From the NCBI GenBank assembly GCA_021827445.1, contig JAKAVW010000073.1:1-10930 (forward strand): a stretch of 10,930 nucleotides of DNA, in the 5' to 3' direction. This DNA is from Pseudomonadota bacterium (GTDB taxonomy: Bacteria; Pseudomonadota; Gammaproteobacteria; Acidithiobacillales; Acidithiobacillaceae). A program made the translations under genes and the position numbers. A model generated the notes under the pieces. The model searched no databases. It had not been told where the DNA came from and saw only the letters and a program-made list of their open reading frames with translations. Shown in pieces: positions 1 to 7,335 of the stretch; the first letter of the stretch is position 1, and every line of letters begins with the position of its first letter.

Positions 1-2
1 GA

Positions 3-398
3 TCTCTCACCGCCAGGCTCAATGACATTCGTCGGGACAAAGAAGCGGCTGAGGAAAGAAAGGTGCTGGAACAATATCTCAGCACCCTGGAAAAAGAGTC
101 GGCATCCAACAAAAAGGTGAAGGAAGCTCAGAAGGCCCTTTCCACCAAGGTCATCGCCCAGTATGGTCAACTTTGCACCCAGGCTGTGAAGGACATCGTG
201 GTAGAGGACAAATGGCTTGCCCGCCTAGGAGCGGACGTGCAGGCGGAACTGGACCGAGTCTCTCAAGCACTGACTGGACGGGTGAAGGAGCTGGCGGAAC
301 GCTACGACAAGCCCCTGCCGGAACTGGAGACTGAGGTGGAGACACTGGCTGCCAAGGTAGAAGGTCACCTGGAGAAGATGGGGTTCGTATGGAAGTAA
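3..398 (+). CDS. hsdM: Type I restriction-modification methyltransferase subunit HsdM, C-terminal end (partial)
   Basis: The reading frame is open from the left edge, so only the last 131 residues are present; the GTG at 63 is an internal codon, not a start. The visible part is charged and helical and contains VEDKWLARL, then VKELAERYDKPLPELE, and ends KVEGHLEKMGFVWK. This pattern is typical of the C-terminal helical domain of HsdM proteins, which contacts HsdS. The catalytic N6-adenine methylase motifs would lie upstream, outside the window. The stop codon overlaps the start of hsdS by 10 bases, the usual translational coupling of hsdM and hsdS. HsdM together with HsdS methylates the recognition sequence and protects host DNA. 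Identification rests on the C-terminal pattern plus the following hsdS and hsdR. Confidence 0.9.
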   Translation, partial: SLTARLNDIRRDKEAAEERKVLEQYLSTLEKESASNKKVKEAQKALSTKVIAQYGQLCTQAVKDIVVEDKWLARLGADVQAELDRVSQALTGRVKELAERYDKPLPELETEVETLAAKVEGHLEKMGFVWK

Positions 399-1693
399 AA
401 CCGGGATATAAGCTGACGGAGGTGGGGGTTATTCCGGAGGATTGGGAGGTAAGCAGTATTGGGGAGTTACAACCATATATTACCAGTGGATCACGCGGTT
501 GGGCTAAATACTACTCCAATCATGGCAATACGTTTATTAGAATCACAAATCTGACGCGATCATCTATTTACCTTGATTTAGACGACATCAAATTAGTGCA
601 ATTACCAAGCAACAATGGTGAAGCCGTACGGACAGAGATTAAAAATAACGACATTCTTATTTCCATTACTGCCGATATTGGAATTATAGGTTATGTTACT
701 GATAAACTAACCAAGCCTGCTTACATAAATCAACATATTTCCTTGTTACGTTTCGCCATGGAGAAAATCAACAGTCGTTATATTGGTTACTATGTCGCCT
801 CAGAAATACCACAACACGGATTTCAAGCTCTTACCGATTCTGGAGCCAAAGCTGGAATTAATTTAGCCACGGTACAGCAAATTCGGCTTGCTTTACCACC
901 CACAGTTGATGAACAAACCGCCATAGCCACGGCCCTCTCTGACGTAGACTCCCTCATCTCCTCCCTGGATGCCCTGATCTCCAAGAAGAAGCAGATCAAG
1001 CAAGGGGCCATGCAGGAACTGCTGAGCGGAAAAAGGAGACTGCCGGGGTTTAGTGGGGAGTGGGAGGTGAAGCGGTTGGGGGATGTGGCTGTATTGCACA
1101 AGGAAAACGTTATACCCAACGCTACACCAGACAAGACATTCACGCACTTTAGTCTACCATCGTATGATCAAGGCAAGGAGCCTGTTGTTGAGCTTGGGTT
1201 AAGCATTGGCAGCAATAAGTTCAGAGTAATATCAGGCGCTGTATTGATTTCCAAGTTAAATCCACGTATTCCTAGAATATGGGTGCCCCTCGTTATTCCA
1301 GAAGATTCTGTGGCGTCAACTGAGTTTTTGGTGCTAACCCCTAAGGAGTGTATTACAAGAAATTATTTATATGTTTTGCTTACATCTCCAAGACTCCAGG
1401 AACAAATGGAATTAGCCGCCACTGGCACCACAGGTAGCCACCAAAGAATAGGACCAGAGCATGTGTTGAAATTAGTGCTTCATGTGCCAAATGCAATTTC
1501 TGAACAACAAGCCATAGCCACCATCCTCTCCGACATGGATGCCGAAATCTCCGCTCTCGAAGCCCGCAGAAACAAAACCAGACTCCTCAAGCAAGGCATG
1601 ATGCAGGAACTGCTGACCGGCAGAATTCGCTTGCCCATAGAACACAGCACGGTTTCGGATAGAACTAAACCAACCGTGGGGATGTTCCAGTGA
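389..1693 (+). CDS. hsdS: Type I restriction-modification specificity subunit HsdS
   Basis: The 434-residue protein has the standard two-half HsdS layout. Target-recognition domain 1 spans about residues 15-170, followed by a helical conserved region (about 174-218: EQTAIATALSDVDSLI, then KQGAMQELLSGKRRLP). Domain 2 spans about 224-370, followed by a second conserved region (about 371-416: EQQAIATILSDMD, then KQGMMQELLTGRIRLP). Each domain opens with a W-E-V motif (EDWEVSSIGEL and GEWEVKRLGDV), as is usual. HsdS reads a bipartite DNA target and holds two HsdM and two HsdR subunits. The ATG overlaps the hsdM stop. Both target-recognition domains look richer in A and T than the conserved regions and than hsdR, which suggests imported domains. 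The recognition sequence cannot be deduced by eye. A tail of about 18 residues follows the last conserved region. Confidence 0.95.
   Translation: MEVKPGYKLTEVGVIPEDWEVSSIGELQPYITSGSRGWAKYYSNHGNTFIRITNLTRSSIYLDLDDIKLVQLPSNNGEAVRTEIKNNDILISITADIGIIGYVTDKLTKPAYINQHISLLRFAMEKINSRYIGYYVASEIPQHGFQALTDSGAKAGINLATVQQIRLALPPTVDEQTAIATALSDVDSLISSLDALISKKKQIKQGAMQELLSGKRRLPGFSGEWEVKRLGDVAVLHKENVIPNATPDKTFTHFSLPSYDQGKEPVVELGLSIGSNKFRVISGAVLISKLNPRIPRIWVPLVIPEDSVASTEFLVLTPKECITRNYLYVLLTSPRLQEQMELAATGTTGSHQRIGPEHVLKLVLHVPNAISEQQAIATILSDMDAEISALEARRNKTRLLKQGMMQELLTGRIRLPIEHSTVSDRTKPTVGMFQ
911..1636 (+). repeat. In-gene direct repeat of the hsdS conserved regions
   Basis: The segment starting at 911 (gaacaaaccgccatagccac) recurs at 1502 (gaacaacaagccatagccac). 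The two stay in register for about 135 bases, offset by exactly 591 bases (197 codons); for example atgcaggaactgctga lies at 1010 and at 1601. They encode the two long-helix spacers of HsdS. Such repeats allow recombination that swaps or duplicates a target-recognition domain. Confidence 0.8.
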
Positions 1694-1751
1694 TCAACCA
1701 TTTCGCCGTGTATTGGCGCTTAACAGATAACCCCTTGAATAAGGCGGATAT

Positions 1752-2261
1752 ATGAAAAAAACAGAGGCGGTTGCTGCAGAGTTAAATCGGCTGATATCCA
1801 ATGCACAAACCCTGACCTTGGCCACTATGGATATGGCAGGGGTCCCAGAGGCATCCATGGCGCCCTTTATTTATGAAGAAACAAGTCGATGGTTTTATAC
1901 TGCGGTGAGCATGCTTTCTCCGCATACCGCTCACCTCGCCGCCAAAAAGCCCGCGGGGATAATGATCATTGAGGATGAACAGGGTGCCCCCCAGGTGCTG
2001 GGCAGAAAACGCGTCAGTTATAGGTGTGATGTCCATGAAATTTTCAGAGAGTCCGAAAGCTGCCATGCGCTATACGAACAATTTAAGCGCAAGTTTGGCG
2101 GCATCATGGAAGTATTATTTGAGTTACCGGATTTTCATGTATATTGCCTCCGGCCTATGTCCGGTCGTTATATCGCCGGGTTCGGGGGGGCCTACACCTT
2201 AAAGGGTGACGCTATCGCTCCGATTGGTCCTGACGACATCCGGAAGGTTGCCGGGAACTGA
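1752..2261 (+). CDS. HugZ/pyridoxamine-5'-phosphate-oxidase-fold family protein
   Basis: The 169-residue protein has the split-barrel PNPOx-like pattern. The N-terminal AATLTLAT-type strand is here QTLTLATMDMAGVPEASMAPF (about residues 19-39), then a region with WFYTAVSMLSPHTAHLAA (47-64), a strand and RKRVSYR (85-91), and near the end RPMSGRYIAGFGGAYTL (134-150). That closing motif is characteristic of HugZ-like proteins, in which the fold binds haem or a flavin. Helicobacter HugZ, a haem oxygenase, is longer and uses a C-terminal histidine that this shorter protein lacks, so haem degradation is not established here. The ATG is preceded by aaggcgg. The gene lies 58 bases after hsdS and has no known role in restriction, so it is probably a passenger. 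Family confidence is good; function is open. Confidence 0.8.
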   Translation: MKKTEAVAAELNRLISNAQTLTLATMDMAGVPEASMAPFIYEETSRWFYTAVSMLSPHTAHLAAKKPAGIMIIEDEQGAPQVLGRKRVSYRCDVHEIFRESESCHALYEQFKRKFGGIMEVLFELPDFHVYCLRPMSGRYIAGFGGAYTLKGDAIAPIGPDDIRKVAGN

Positions 2262-2300
2262 AGATGCACATACACCACCGTACTGTCGGAGCGCGTTAGC

Positions 2301-2855
2301 ATGTTGCCTGAAACCGCACGTCGCAAAGTCCACGAGACTGAACAGCGTCTAGGCCACTGGGATGCGTATGTCCGAAGTATCTACATTACCATCCTGGTGA
2401 TCATGGCCTACCTGCTGGGATACGAGTTTGACCTGATGGCTCCGTTGCACGGGGGGGCAGCCGTAGTCGGTGCCTTGTGGGCCGCCGTTACGGTATTGGC
2501 CGTATACAAGGATGACCGGGTTGCCACCCGAGACAGTTTCTTTTCGACCATGGGTTCCGCCCTATTTGGTGCAGCCGTGGCCCTGGTTTATCTGGTCTGG
2601 ATTCCACCGCATATGTGGAATTTGGCCCTGATTATTGTCCTGGCCATGCTGTTGAGTCAGGCACTGGGGTTTTCAGACCGGGGGCGGCAGGTGGTCTCGA
2701 CACTCCTGATCATCGTCATATTTTCCCACTTGAACGAGTTGAACCCTTGGATGAACGCTGGCATGCGGACTGCCGAAGTGCTCATAGGCGCGTCAGTTGG
2801 TCTTCTCGGCGGCTATTTTGGTGAAAAACTGCCTGGATTGGATAAAGAAAAATAA
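2301..2855 (+). CDS. FUSC-like / aromatic acid exporter-type inner membrane protein
   Basis: The 184-residue protein is strongly hydrophobic, with about six predicted membrane spans (roughly residues 24-42, 49-69, 82-101, 105-123, 131-145 and 157-173) after a short charged N-terminus (ARRKVHETEQRLGHWDAYVRS). The span-loop pattern, with GGAAVVGALWAAVTV, then a charged loop, then a GSALFGAAVAL span and a closing GASVGLLGGYFGEKL, matches the membrane half of FUSC/ArAE family proteins, which export aromatic acids or remain uncharacterised. The large cytoplasmic domain of full-length exporters is absent, as in short FUSC-like proteins. It starts 39 bases after the HugZ-like gene, on the same strand, so the two may be co-transcribed. 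A substrate cannot be inferred. Confidence 0.7.
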   Translation: MLPETARRKVHETEQRLGHWDAYVRSIYITILVIMAYLLGYEFDLMAPLHGGAAVVGALWAAVTVLAVYKDDRVATRDSFFSTMGSALFGAAVALVYLVWIPPHMWNLALIIVLAMLLSQALGFSDRGRQVVSTLLIIVIFSHLNELNPWMNAGMRTAEVLIGASVGLLGGYFGEKLPGLDKEK

Positions 2856-2857
2856 TC

Positions 2858-2971
2858 ATGATGTTACTCATGAAAAGCAACCTTTACCCAGGAGCAGCGC
2901 AGCCACAGGAAAAGGGCGCTAGGTTGCTGACCGCGTGGCTTTTAGGCTACTTATTATGGTACTCTCAATAA
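2858..2971 (+). CDS. Possible 37-residue small membrane protein
   Basis: An ATG two bases after the FUSC-like stop opens a short frame: MMLLMKSNLYPG, then a polar stretch with AQPQEKGAR, then a hydrophobic C-terminal segment LLTAWLLGYLLWYSQ. One membrane helix of about 14 residues is plausible. There is no strong ribosome binding site, only the A-rich aaagaaaaa run that ends the previous gene. Part of the frame overlaps a weak inverted repeat (agcaacct at 2876 and aggttgct at 2921). It could be chance, a gene remnant, or a real small protein coupled to the upstream gene. Confidence 0.25.
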   Translation: MMLLMKSNLYPGAAQPQEKGARLLTAWLLGYLLWYSQ

Positions 2972-3001
2972 GTCTTTTAAGGCGCAAAAGAGGAGTCTTC
3001 C

Positions 3002-3181
3002 ATGGCGCACATTATTCTTGCGGATGTAGCCGCTAGTGTTTCCGAATTGAAAAAGAACTCCATGGGTACCGTTGCAGCGGGGGAAGGGGCTACCGTAGCC
3101 ATTCTCAACCGCAATGAACCGGCCTTCTACTGTGTTCCCGCAGCGACTTATGCGTCTCTGATAGAGCGCCTCGATGATTTT
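3002..3181 (+). pseudogene. RelB/StbD (Phd/YefM-like) antitoxin, C-terminally truncated and fused to toxin
   Basis: The frame starts at an ATG six bases after aggag. It encodes IILADVAASVSELKKNSMG, then AILNRNEPAFYCVPAATY and LIERLDD, which is the N-terminal DNA-binding domain of StbD/YefM-type antitoxins. Such antitoxins are usually around 80 residues, with a C-terminal segment that wraps the toxin. Here the pattern stops near residue 60, and the next residues (ELAFHPAARKEWQ) already belong to the RelE-type toxin in the same frame. The part that would neutralise the toxin, and the toxin's own start codon, are missing. The likely cause is a deletion between short similar stretches (…LEL… in the antitoxin, …YELAF in the toxin). 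The remnant could still bind its old operator. The joined open frame runs to 3385, giving 127 residues. Confidence 0.85.
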
Positions 3182-3452
3182 GAGCTGGCTTTTCATCCTG
3201 CCGCACGCAAAGAATGGCAGGAATTGGATAACAGCGTCCGCACCCAGTTCAAGAAAAAACTCACGGAATGTCTGGATAATCCCCGTGTCCCCTCAGCCCA
3301 GCTCCATGGACACCCGGACCGTTATAAGATCAAACTCCAAACCCCGCACCATAGGCTATCGCCTGATTTACCAAGTGCTGGATAAGGAGGTTCTGGCGGT
3401 GGGCAAGCGGGAACAACGCCCTGTCGCTTACCACAAAGCCCAAGGACGTTAA
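3182..3452 (+). pseudogene. RelE/StbE-type mRNA interferase toxin, decayed
   Basis: The family pattern is clear: FHPAARKEWQELDNSVRTQF, KKKLTECLDNPRVPSAQLHG and DRYKIKL, then GYRLIYQVLDKEV and VGKREQRPVAYHKAQGR. RelE toxins cleave mRNA on the ribosome. The copy is broken in three ways. It has no start of its own and is fused to the antitoxin remnant. After KIKL (codon at 3335) seven extra bases, caaaccc at 3338-3344, shift the frame, so the intact tail (from RTIGYRLIYQ at 3345) is in another frame. Between DKEV and LAVGKRE, at about 3392, about four residues of the central strand (VVFV in E. coli RelE) are absent. The conserved arginines of the tail survive only in the shifted frame. A functional toxin is unlikely. 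hsdR starts four bases after the old stop. Confidence 0.88.
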
Positions 3453-3455
3453 CCC

Positions 3456-6400
3456 ATGCCCCCAGTCACGCCCATCGGCGCCCGCGAACGACACACCCAG
3501 GACCGAGTGATTCGACTTTTCCAGGAGTCCCTCGGTTACGAGTACCTGGGCAACTGGAAAGACCGTCCCGACAACCGCCCCATTGAAGAAAACTACCTCA
3601 CCCCCTTTTTGAATCAGTCCGGTTATTCCCAGGCCCTCATTCAACGCGCCCTCTACACCCTCAACAAGACCGCCGGGGATGTTACTCAAAGCCTCTACGA
3701 CATCAACAAGGCCGTCTATGGCCTGCTCCGTTACGGGGTCAAAGTCAAAGAAGATGCCGGAGAACAGACCCAGACCGTCTGGCTGATAGATTGGGAACAC
3801 CCGGAGCGTAATCACTTCGCCCTGGCGGAAGAAGTGTCCGTGAAAGGCCACCACGACAAACGGCCCGACCTGGTCCTGTACGTTAATGGTATTGCCTTAG
3901 GCGTACTGGAACTCAAACGCTCCACGGTCAGTGTCAGTGAGGGCATTCGTCAGCACCTGGATAACCAGAAGCCGATATTCATCGAGCGCTTCTTTGCTCC
4001 AGTGCAACTCCTCTTTGCTGGTAATGACTCTGAGGGGGTCCGCTACGGCACCATTGGCACCCCGGAGAAGTATTATCTCACCTGGAAGGAAGACAGCTCT
4101 CTGGAGAACCCTCTGGACCGGCACCTGGGCCAACTCTGCAGTAAAGGCCGATTCCTGGAACTCATTCACGACTACATCGTTTTTGATTCCGGCGTTAAAA
4201 AAACCTCCCGGCACAACCAATATTTCGGCGTAAAGGCCGCCCAAAAGTCCCTTCGTTCCCAGCAAGGCGGCATCGTCTGGCACACCCAGGGCAGCGGCAA
4301 AAGCCTCACCATGGTCTGGCTGGCCAAGTGGATTCGGGAACACATCATCGACGCCCGAGTGCTCGTCATCACCGACCGCAGCGAACTGGACGAACAGATT
4401 GCCCGTGTCTTCAAAGGCGTGGATGAAGAAATCCACCGCAGCAAAAGCGGTGCGGACCTGATCACTCAGATCAACAGCGCCGAACCGTGGTTGCTCTGCT
4501 CCCTCATTCATAAATTCGGCACGAAAGATTCCGCAGACGTGGAAGGCTATGTCGCCGAGCTCAAAAAATCCCTGCCCGCCAACTTCTCCCCCAAGGGTAA
4601 CTGGATCGTCTTTGTGGACGAGTGCCATAGAACCCAGTCCGGTGAACTGCACAAGGCCATGAAGGCCATCCTCCCCAACGCCATTTTCATCGGGTTTACC
4701 GGCACCCCCTTGCTCAAGACCGAGAAAAAGAGCGTGGAAGTCTTCGGCGGCTACATCCACGTCTACAAATTTGACGAAGCCGTTAAAGACAAGGTGGTAC
4801 TGGATCTGCGCTATGAGGCACGAGACATTGACCAGACCCTCACCTCTCCTGAACGCATTGACCAGTGGTTTAACTCCAAGACCAAGGGGTTGACCGACAT
4901 TGCCCTCCTGCAACTGAAACAAAAGTGGGGCACCCTGCAGAAGATATTCTCCAGCAAGTCCCGCCTGGAACGCATTGTTCAAGACGTTCTGGTGGATATG
5001 TCCACCCGGCCCCGGCTCATGGACGGACGCGGCAATGCCATGCTGGTCTCCGGCAGTATTTATCAGGCCTGCAAGTTCTATGAGCTCTTTGACCAAACCG
5101 AGCTCAAAGGCAAATGTGCCATCGTCACCTCCTACCAACCCAGCGCCAATGACATCAAAGGCGAAGAGACCGGAGAAGGGCTCACCGAGAAGCTCAGGCA
5201 GTACGATATCTACCGCAAGATGCTGGCCGATTGGTTCCGGGAACCCGAGGACACGGCCATGGGCAAGGTAGAGGCCTTCGAACTGGCGGTCAAAAAGAAG
5301 TTCGTCGAAGAACCGGGACAGATGAAGCTGCTTATTGTGGTGGACAAGCTCCTCACCGGTTTTGACGCGCCCCCGGCTACTTATCTCTATATTGACAAGT
5401 TTATGCGGGACCACGGGCTCTTTCAGGCCGTTTGCCGGGTGAACCGACTGGACGGAGAAGACAAGGAATATGGCTATATCATCGACTACAAGGACCTTTT
5501 CCACAGCCTGGAAATGGCCCTGTCCGATTACACCTCCGGGGCTCTGGACGGATACAGCCCCGAAGACGTGCAAGGCCTGCTGTCTGATCGCCTGAGCAAG
5601 GCCAAAGAGCATCTGGAGGAAACCCGAGAGGCCATCAAAGCCCTCTGTGAGCCGGTGCCACCCCCGCTAGGGTCTTTGGAATATGTGCATTACTTCTGCG
5701 GCGATACCCAGGACAAGGAGGCCCTGCAATCTAAAGCCCCGCTACGTATGGCCCTCTACAAGGCCACATCGGCACTGATCCGTGCCTATGCCGCCATCGC
5801 CAACGAACTGGAGGAAGCCGGGTATACGACACAACAGCGGGAGAGGATCGTTGCGGAAGTCCGTCACTTCGAGGCCATCCGCAATGAGATCAAGCTGGCC
5901 AGCGGGGACTATATCGACCTCAAGCTCTACGAACCGGCCATGCGCCATCTCATCGACAGTTACATACGCGCTGAAGTCAGTGTGAAAATCTCCGAACTGG
6001 ACGATTATGACCTCGTTGATTTGCTGGCCCATAAGGGGTCAGACGCTGTGATTCAGAGTTTGCCTGAAGACCTGCGGAACAGTGAAGAGTCCATGGCAGA
6101 GACCATTGAAAACAACCTCCGCAAACTCATCACCGACGAGTCTCCGGTCAATCCCAAGTATTACGAGAAGATGTCAGCACTTCTGGATACCCTCATTCAA
6201 CAGCGCAAAGAGCAGGCACTGAGTTACCAAGTCTACCTGGAAGAAATTACCCGCTTAGCCGGTCAGGTCAAAGACCCTCAGCAGGGGGAAAGCTACCCCA
6301 AGACTCTCAAAACGGGACCACAGCGGGCCTTATATGACAACCTGGATCAGGACGAAGAAAAAGCCATGGCTCTGGATGGTGCCATTCGTGCCGTGAAAAA

Positions 6401-6527
6401 GGATGACTGGCGGGGCAACAAGTTCAAGGAGCGGGAGGTCAAGCGCGAAATCAAACGCTACCTACAGGACCCGGAGGATGTGGAGCGTATCTTCACCCTG
6501 GTGAAGGAACAACGCGGTGATTACTGA
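3456..6527 (+). CDS. hsdR: Type I restriction endonuclease subunit HsdR
   Basis: The 1023-residue protein is full length for the family and has every expected motif in order. The PD-(D/E)xK nuclease is visible as RPDLVLYVNG with D138, then LELKRS with E152 and K154. The SF2 helicase motor has Walker A TQGSGKS (K282), motif Ia ITDRSELDEQ (305-314), motif II DECH (388-391), motif III FTGTPL (414-419), the LLTGFDAP segment (632-639) and motif VI QAVCRVNRLD (657-666, arginine finger region). The C-terminal third is helical and should bind the HsdM/HsdS core. The complex translocates unmethylated DNA and cuts at a distance. The ATG has aagga about nine bases upstream. No frameshift or lost catalytic residue is seen, so restriction should be active if HsdM and HsdS are. 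Confidence 0.97.
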   Translation: MPPVTPIGARERHTQDRVIRLFQESLGYEYLGNWKDRPDNRPIEENYLTPFLNQSGYSQALIQRALYTLNKTAGDVTQSLYDINKAVYGLLRYGVKVKEDAGEQTQTVWLIDWEHPERNHFALAEEVSVKGHHDKRPDLVLYVNGIALGVLELKRSTVSVSEGIRQHLDNQKPIFIERFFAPVQLLFAGNDSEGVRYGTIGTPEKYYLTWKEDSSLENPLDRHLGQLCSKGRFLELIHDYIVFDSGVKKTSRHNQYFGVKAAQKSLRSQQGGIVWHTQGSGKSLTMVWLAKWIREHIIDARVLVITDRSELDEQIARVFKGVDEEIHRSKSGADLITQINSAEPWLLCSLIHKFGTKDSADVEGYVAELKKSLPANFSPKGNWIVFVDECHRTQSGELHKAMKAILPNAIFIGFTGTPLLKTEKKSVEVFGGYIHVYKFDEAVKDKVVLDLRYEARDIDQTLTSPERIDQWFNSKTKGLTDIALLQLKQKWGTLQKIFSSKSRLERIVQDVLVDMSTRPRLMDGRGNAMLVSGSIYQACKFYELFDQTELKGKCAIVTSYQPSANDIKGEETGEGLTEKLRQYDIYRKMLADWFREPEDTAMGKVEAFELAVKKKFVEEPGQMKLLIVVDKLLTGFDAPPATYLYIDKFMRDHGLFQAVCRVNRLDGEDKEYGYIIDYKDLFHSLEMALSDYTSGALDGYSPEDVQGLLSDRLSKAKEHLEETREAIKALCEPVPPPLGSLEYVHYFCGDTQDKEALQSKAPLRMALYKATSALIRAYAAIANELEEAGYTTQQRERIVAEVRHFEAIRNEIKLASGDYIDLKLYEPAMRHLIDSYIRAEVSVKISELDDYDLVDLLAHKGSDAVIQSLPEDLRNSEESMAETIENNLRKLITDESPVNPKYYEKMSALLDTLIQQRKEQALSYQVYLEEITRLAGQVKDPQQGESYPKTLKTGPQRALYDNLDQDEEKAMALDGAIRAVKKDDWRGNKFKEREVKREIKRYLQDPEDVERIFTLVKEQRGDY

Positions 6528-7260
6528 AACCTTCACGCTGCAAGTCAGTGACCTGTCCGTGCAGGTGATCAAGAAGCCTATTAAGAATCTGCATCTGGGC
6601 GTTTATCCTCCTTCGGGTTGGGTACGTGTGGCGGCTCCATTAAGGCTCAGCGAAGAGGCTATTCGTGCCGCCGTACTCACCCGCCTTGGCTGGATCAGGA
6701 AACAGCAACGGAAGTTTCTCGGCCAGGACCGAATCTCCCCCCGTGAGTATGTTTCCGGAGAAAGCCATTATTACCTGGGCAGACGTTACCGGTTACGGGT
6801 GCATTCCACCACCCAAGCCGGACGCATTGAACTCACGCATACCCACTTTATTGATCTGCATTGTCGGCAAGGAGCCAGCAAAGACCATAAGGAAAGACTG
6901 GTTCAAGCCTGGCACCGGCAGAGTCTACAGGAACGCATCCCCGAACTCATTGCCCAATACGAGCCCATTCTTAGGGTAAAAGTTGCAGAATGGGGCATCA
7001 AACGCATGAAAACCCGCTGGGGGACCTGTAATATTCGGGCACGAAGAATCTGGCTGAATCTGGATCTGGCACAATATCCCGAGCCCTGCCTGGAATATGT
7101 GGTGGTGCATGAGATGACGCACCTGCTGGAACGGCTGCACAATGATCGCTTCAAAGGCATTCTGGACCGGATCATGCCGCATTGGCGGCAAGTGAAGGGC
7201 AAATTGAAGGACGGGTTACCGTTGATATTGCCTGAGAGCGAAGATGGATATGAACAGTGA
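6517..7260 (+). CDS. YgjP-like zinc metallopeptidase, restriction-locus associated
   Basis: The 247-residue protein is a DUF45/YgjP (M48-like) metal-dependent hydrolase. The zinc site is VVHEMTHLLE (H198, E199, H202), with a third ligand probably in RLHNDRF (H208). The upstream YxLGRRYRLRV, MKTRWGTCN and IWLNLDLAQYPEPCLEYVVVHE stretches are also family hallmarks. The proposed start is the GTG at 6517, which overlaps the hsdR stop by 11 bases and implies translational coupling; the sequence from this start matches the expected N-terminal strand. Such genes are repeatedly found at the end of type I restriction operons, where their role is unknown; processing or turnover of a restriction subunit is a guess. 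All catalytic residues are present. Confidence 0.9.
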   Translation: MITETFTLQVSDLSVQVIKKPIKNLHLGVYPPSGWVRVAAPLRLSEEAIRAAVLTRLGWIRKQQRKFLGQDRISPREYVSGESHYYLGRRYRLRVHSTTQAGRIELTHTHFIDLHCRQGASKDHKERLVQAWHRQSLQERIPELIAQYEPILRVKVAEWGIKRMKTRWGTCNIRARRIWLNLDLAQYPEPCLEYVVVHEMTHLLERLHNDRFKGILDRIMPHWRQVKGKLKDGLPLILPESEDGYEQ

Positions 7261-7335
7261 GATAGCTCCACTGACCGCCTTCAACTATGTAGAAGTTTTT
7301 ACTGAACTGCTTCATCTTTTACAAGGATCTATGCA

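Noticed and set aside
2876..2928. Inverted repeat agcaacct / aggttgct as a terminator after the FUSC-like gene
   Set aside because: Arms of only 8 bases separated by 37 bases and no following T run; too weak to call a terminator.
3330..3854. Minus-strand open frame of 174 codons over the toxin remnant and the start of hsdR
   Set aside because: Antisense to recognised RelE and HsdR sequence; no protein family pattern and no convincing start signal.
3897..5612. Long minus-strand open frame of 571 codons inside hsdR
   Set aside because: It lies wholly antisense to hsdR, which has all catalytic motifs in order. Long antisense frames are expected from its GC-biased codon use, and the antisense translation shows no family motif.
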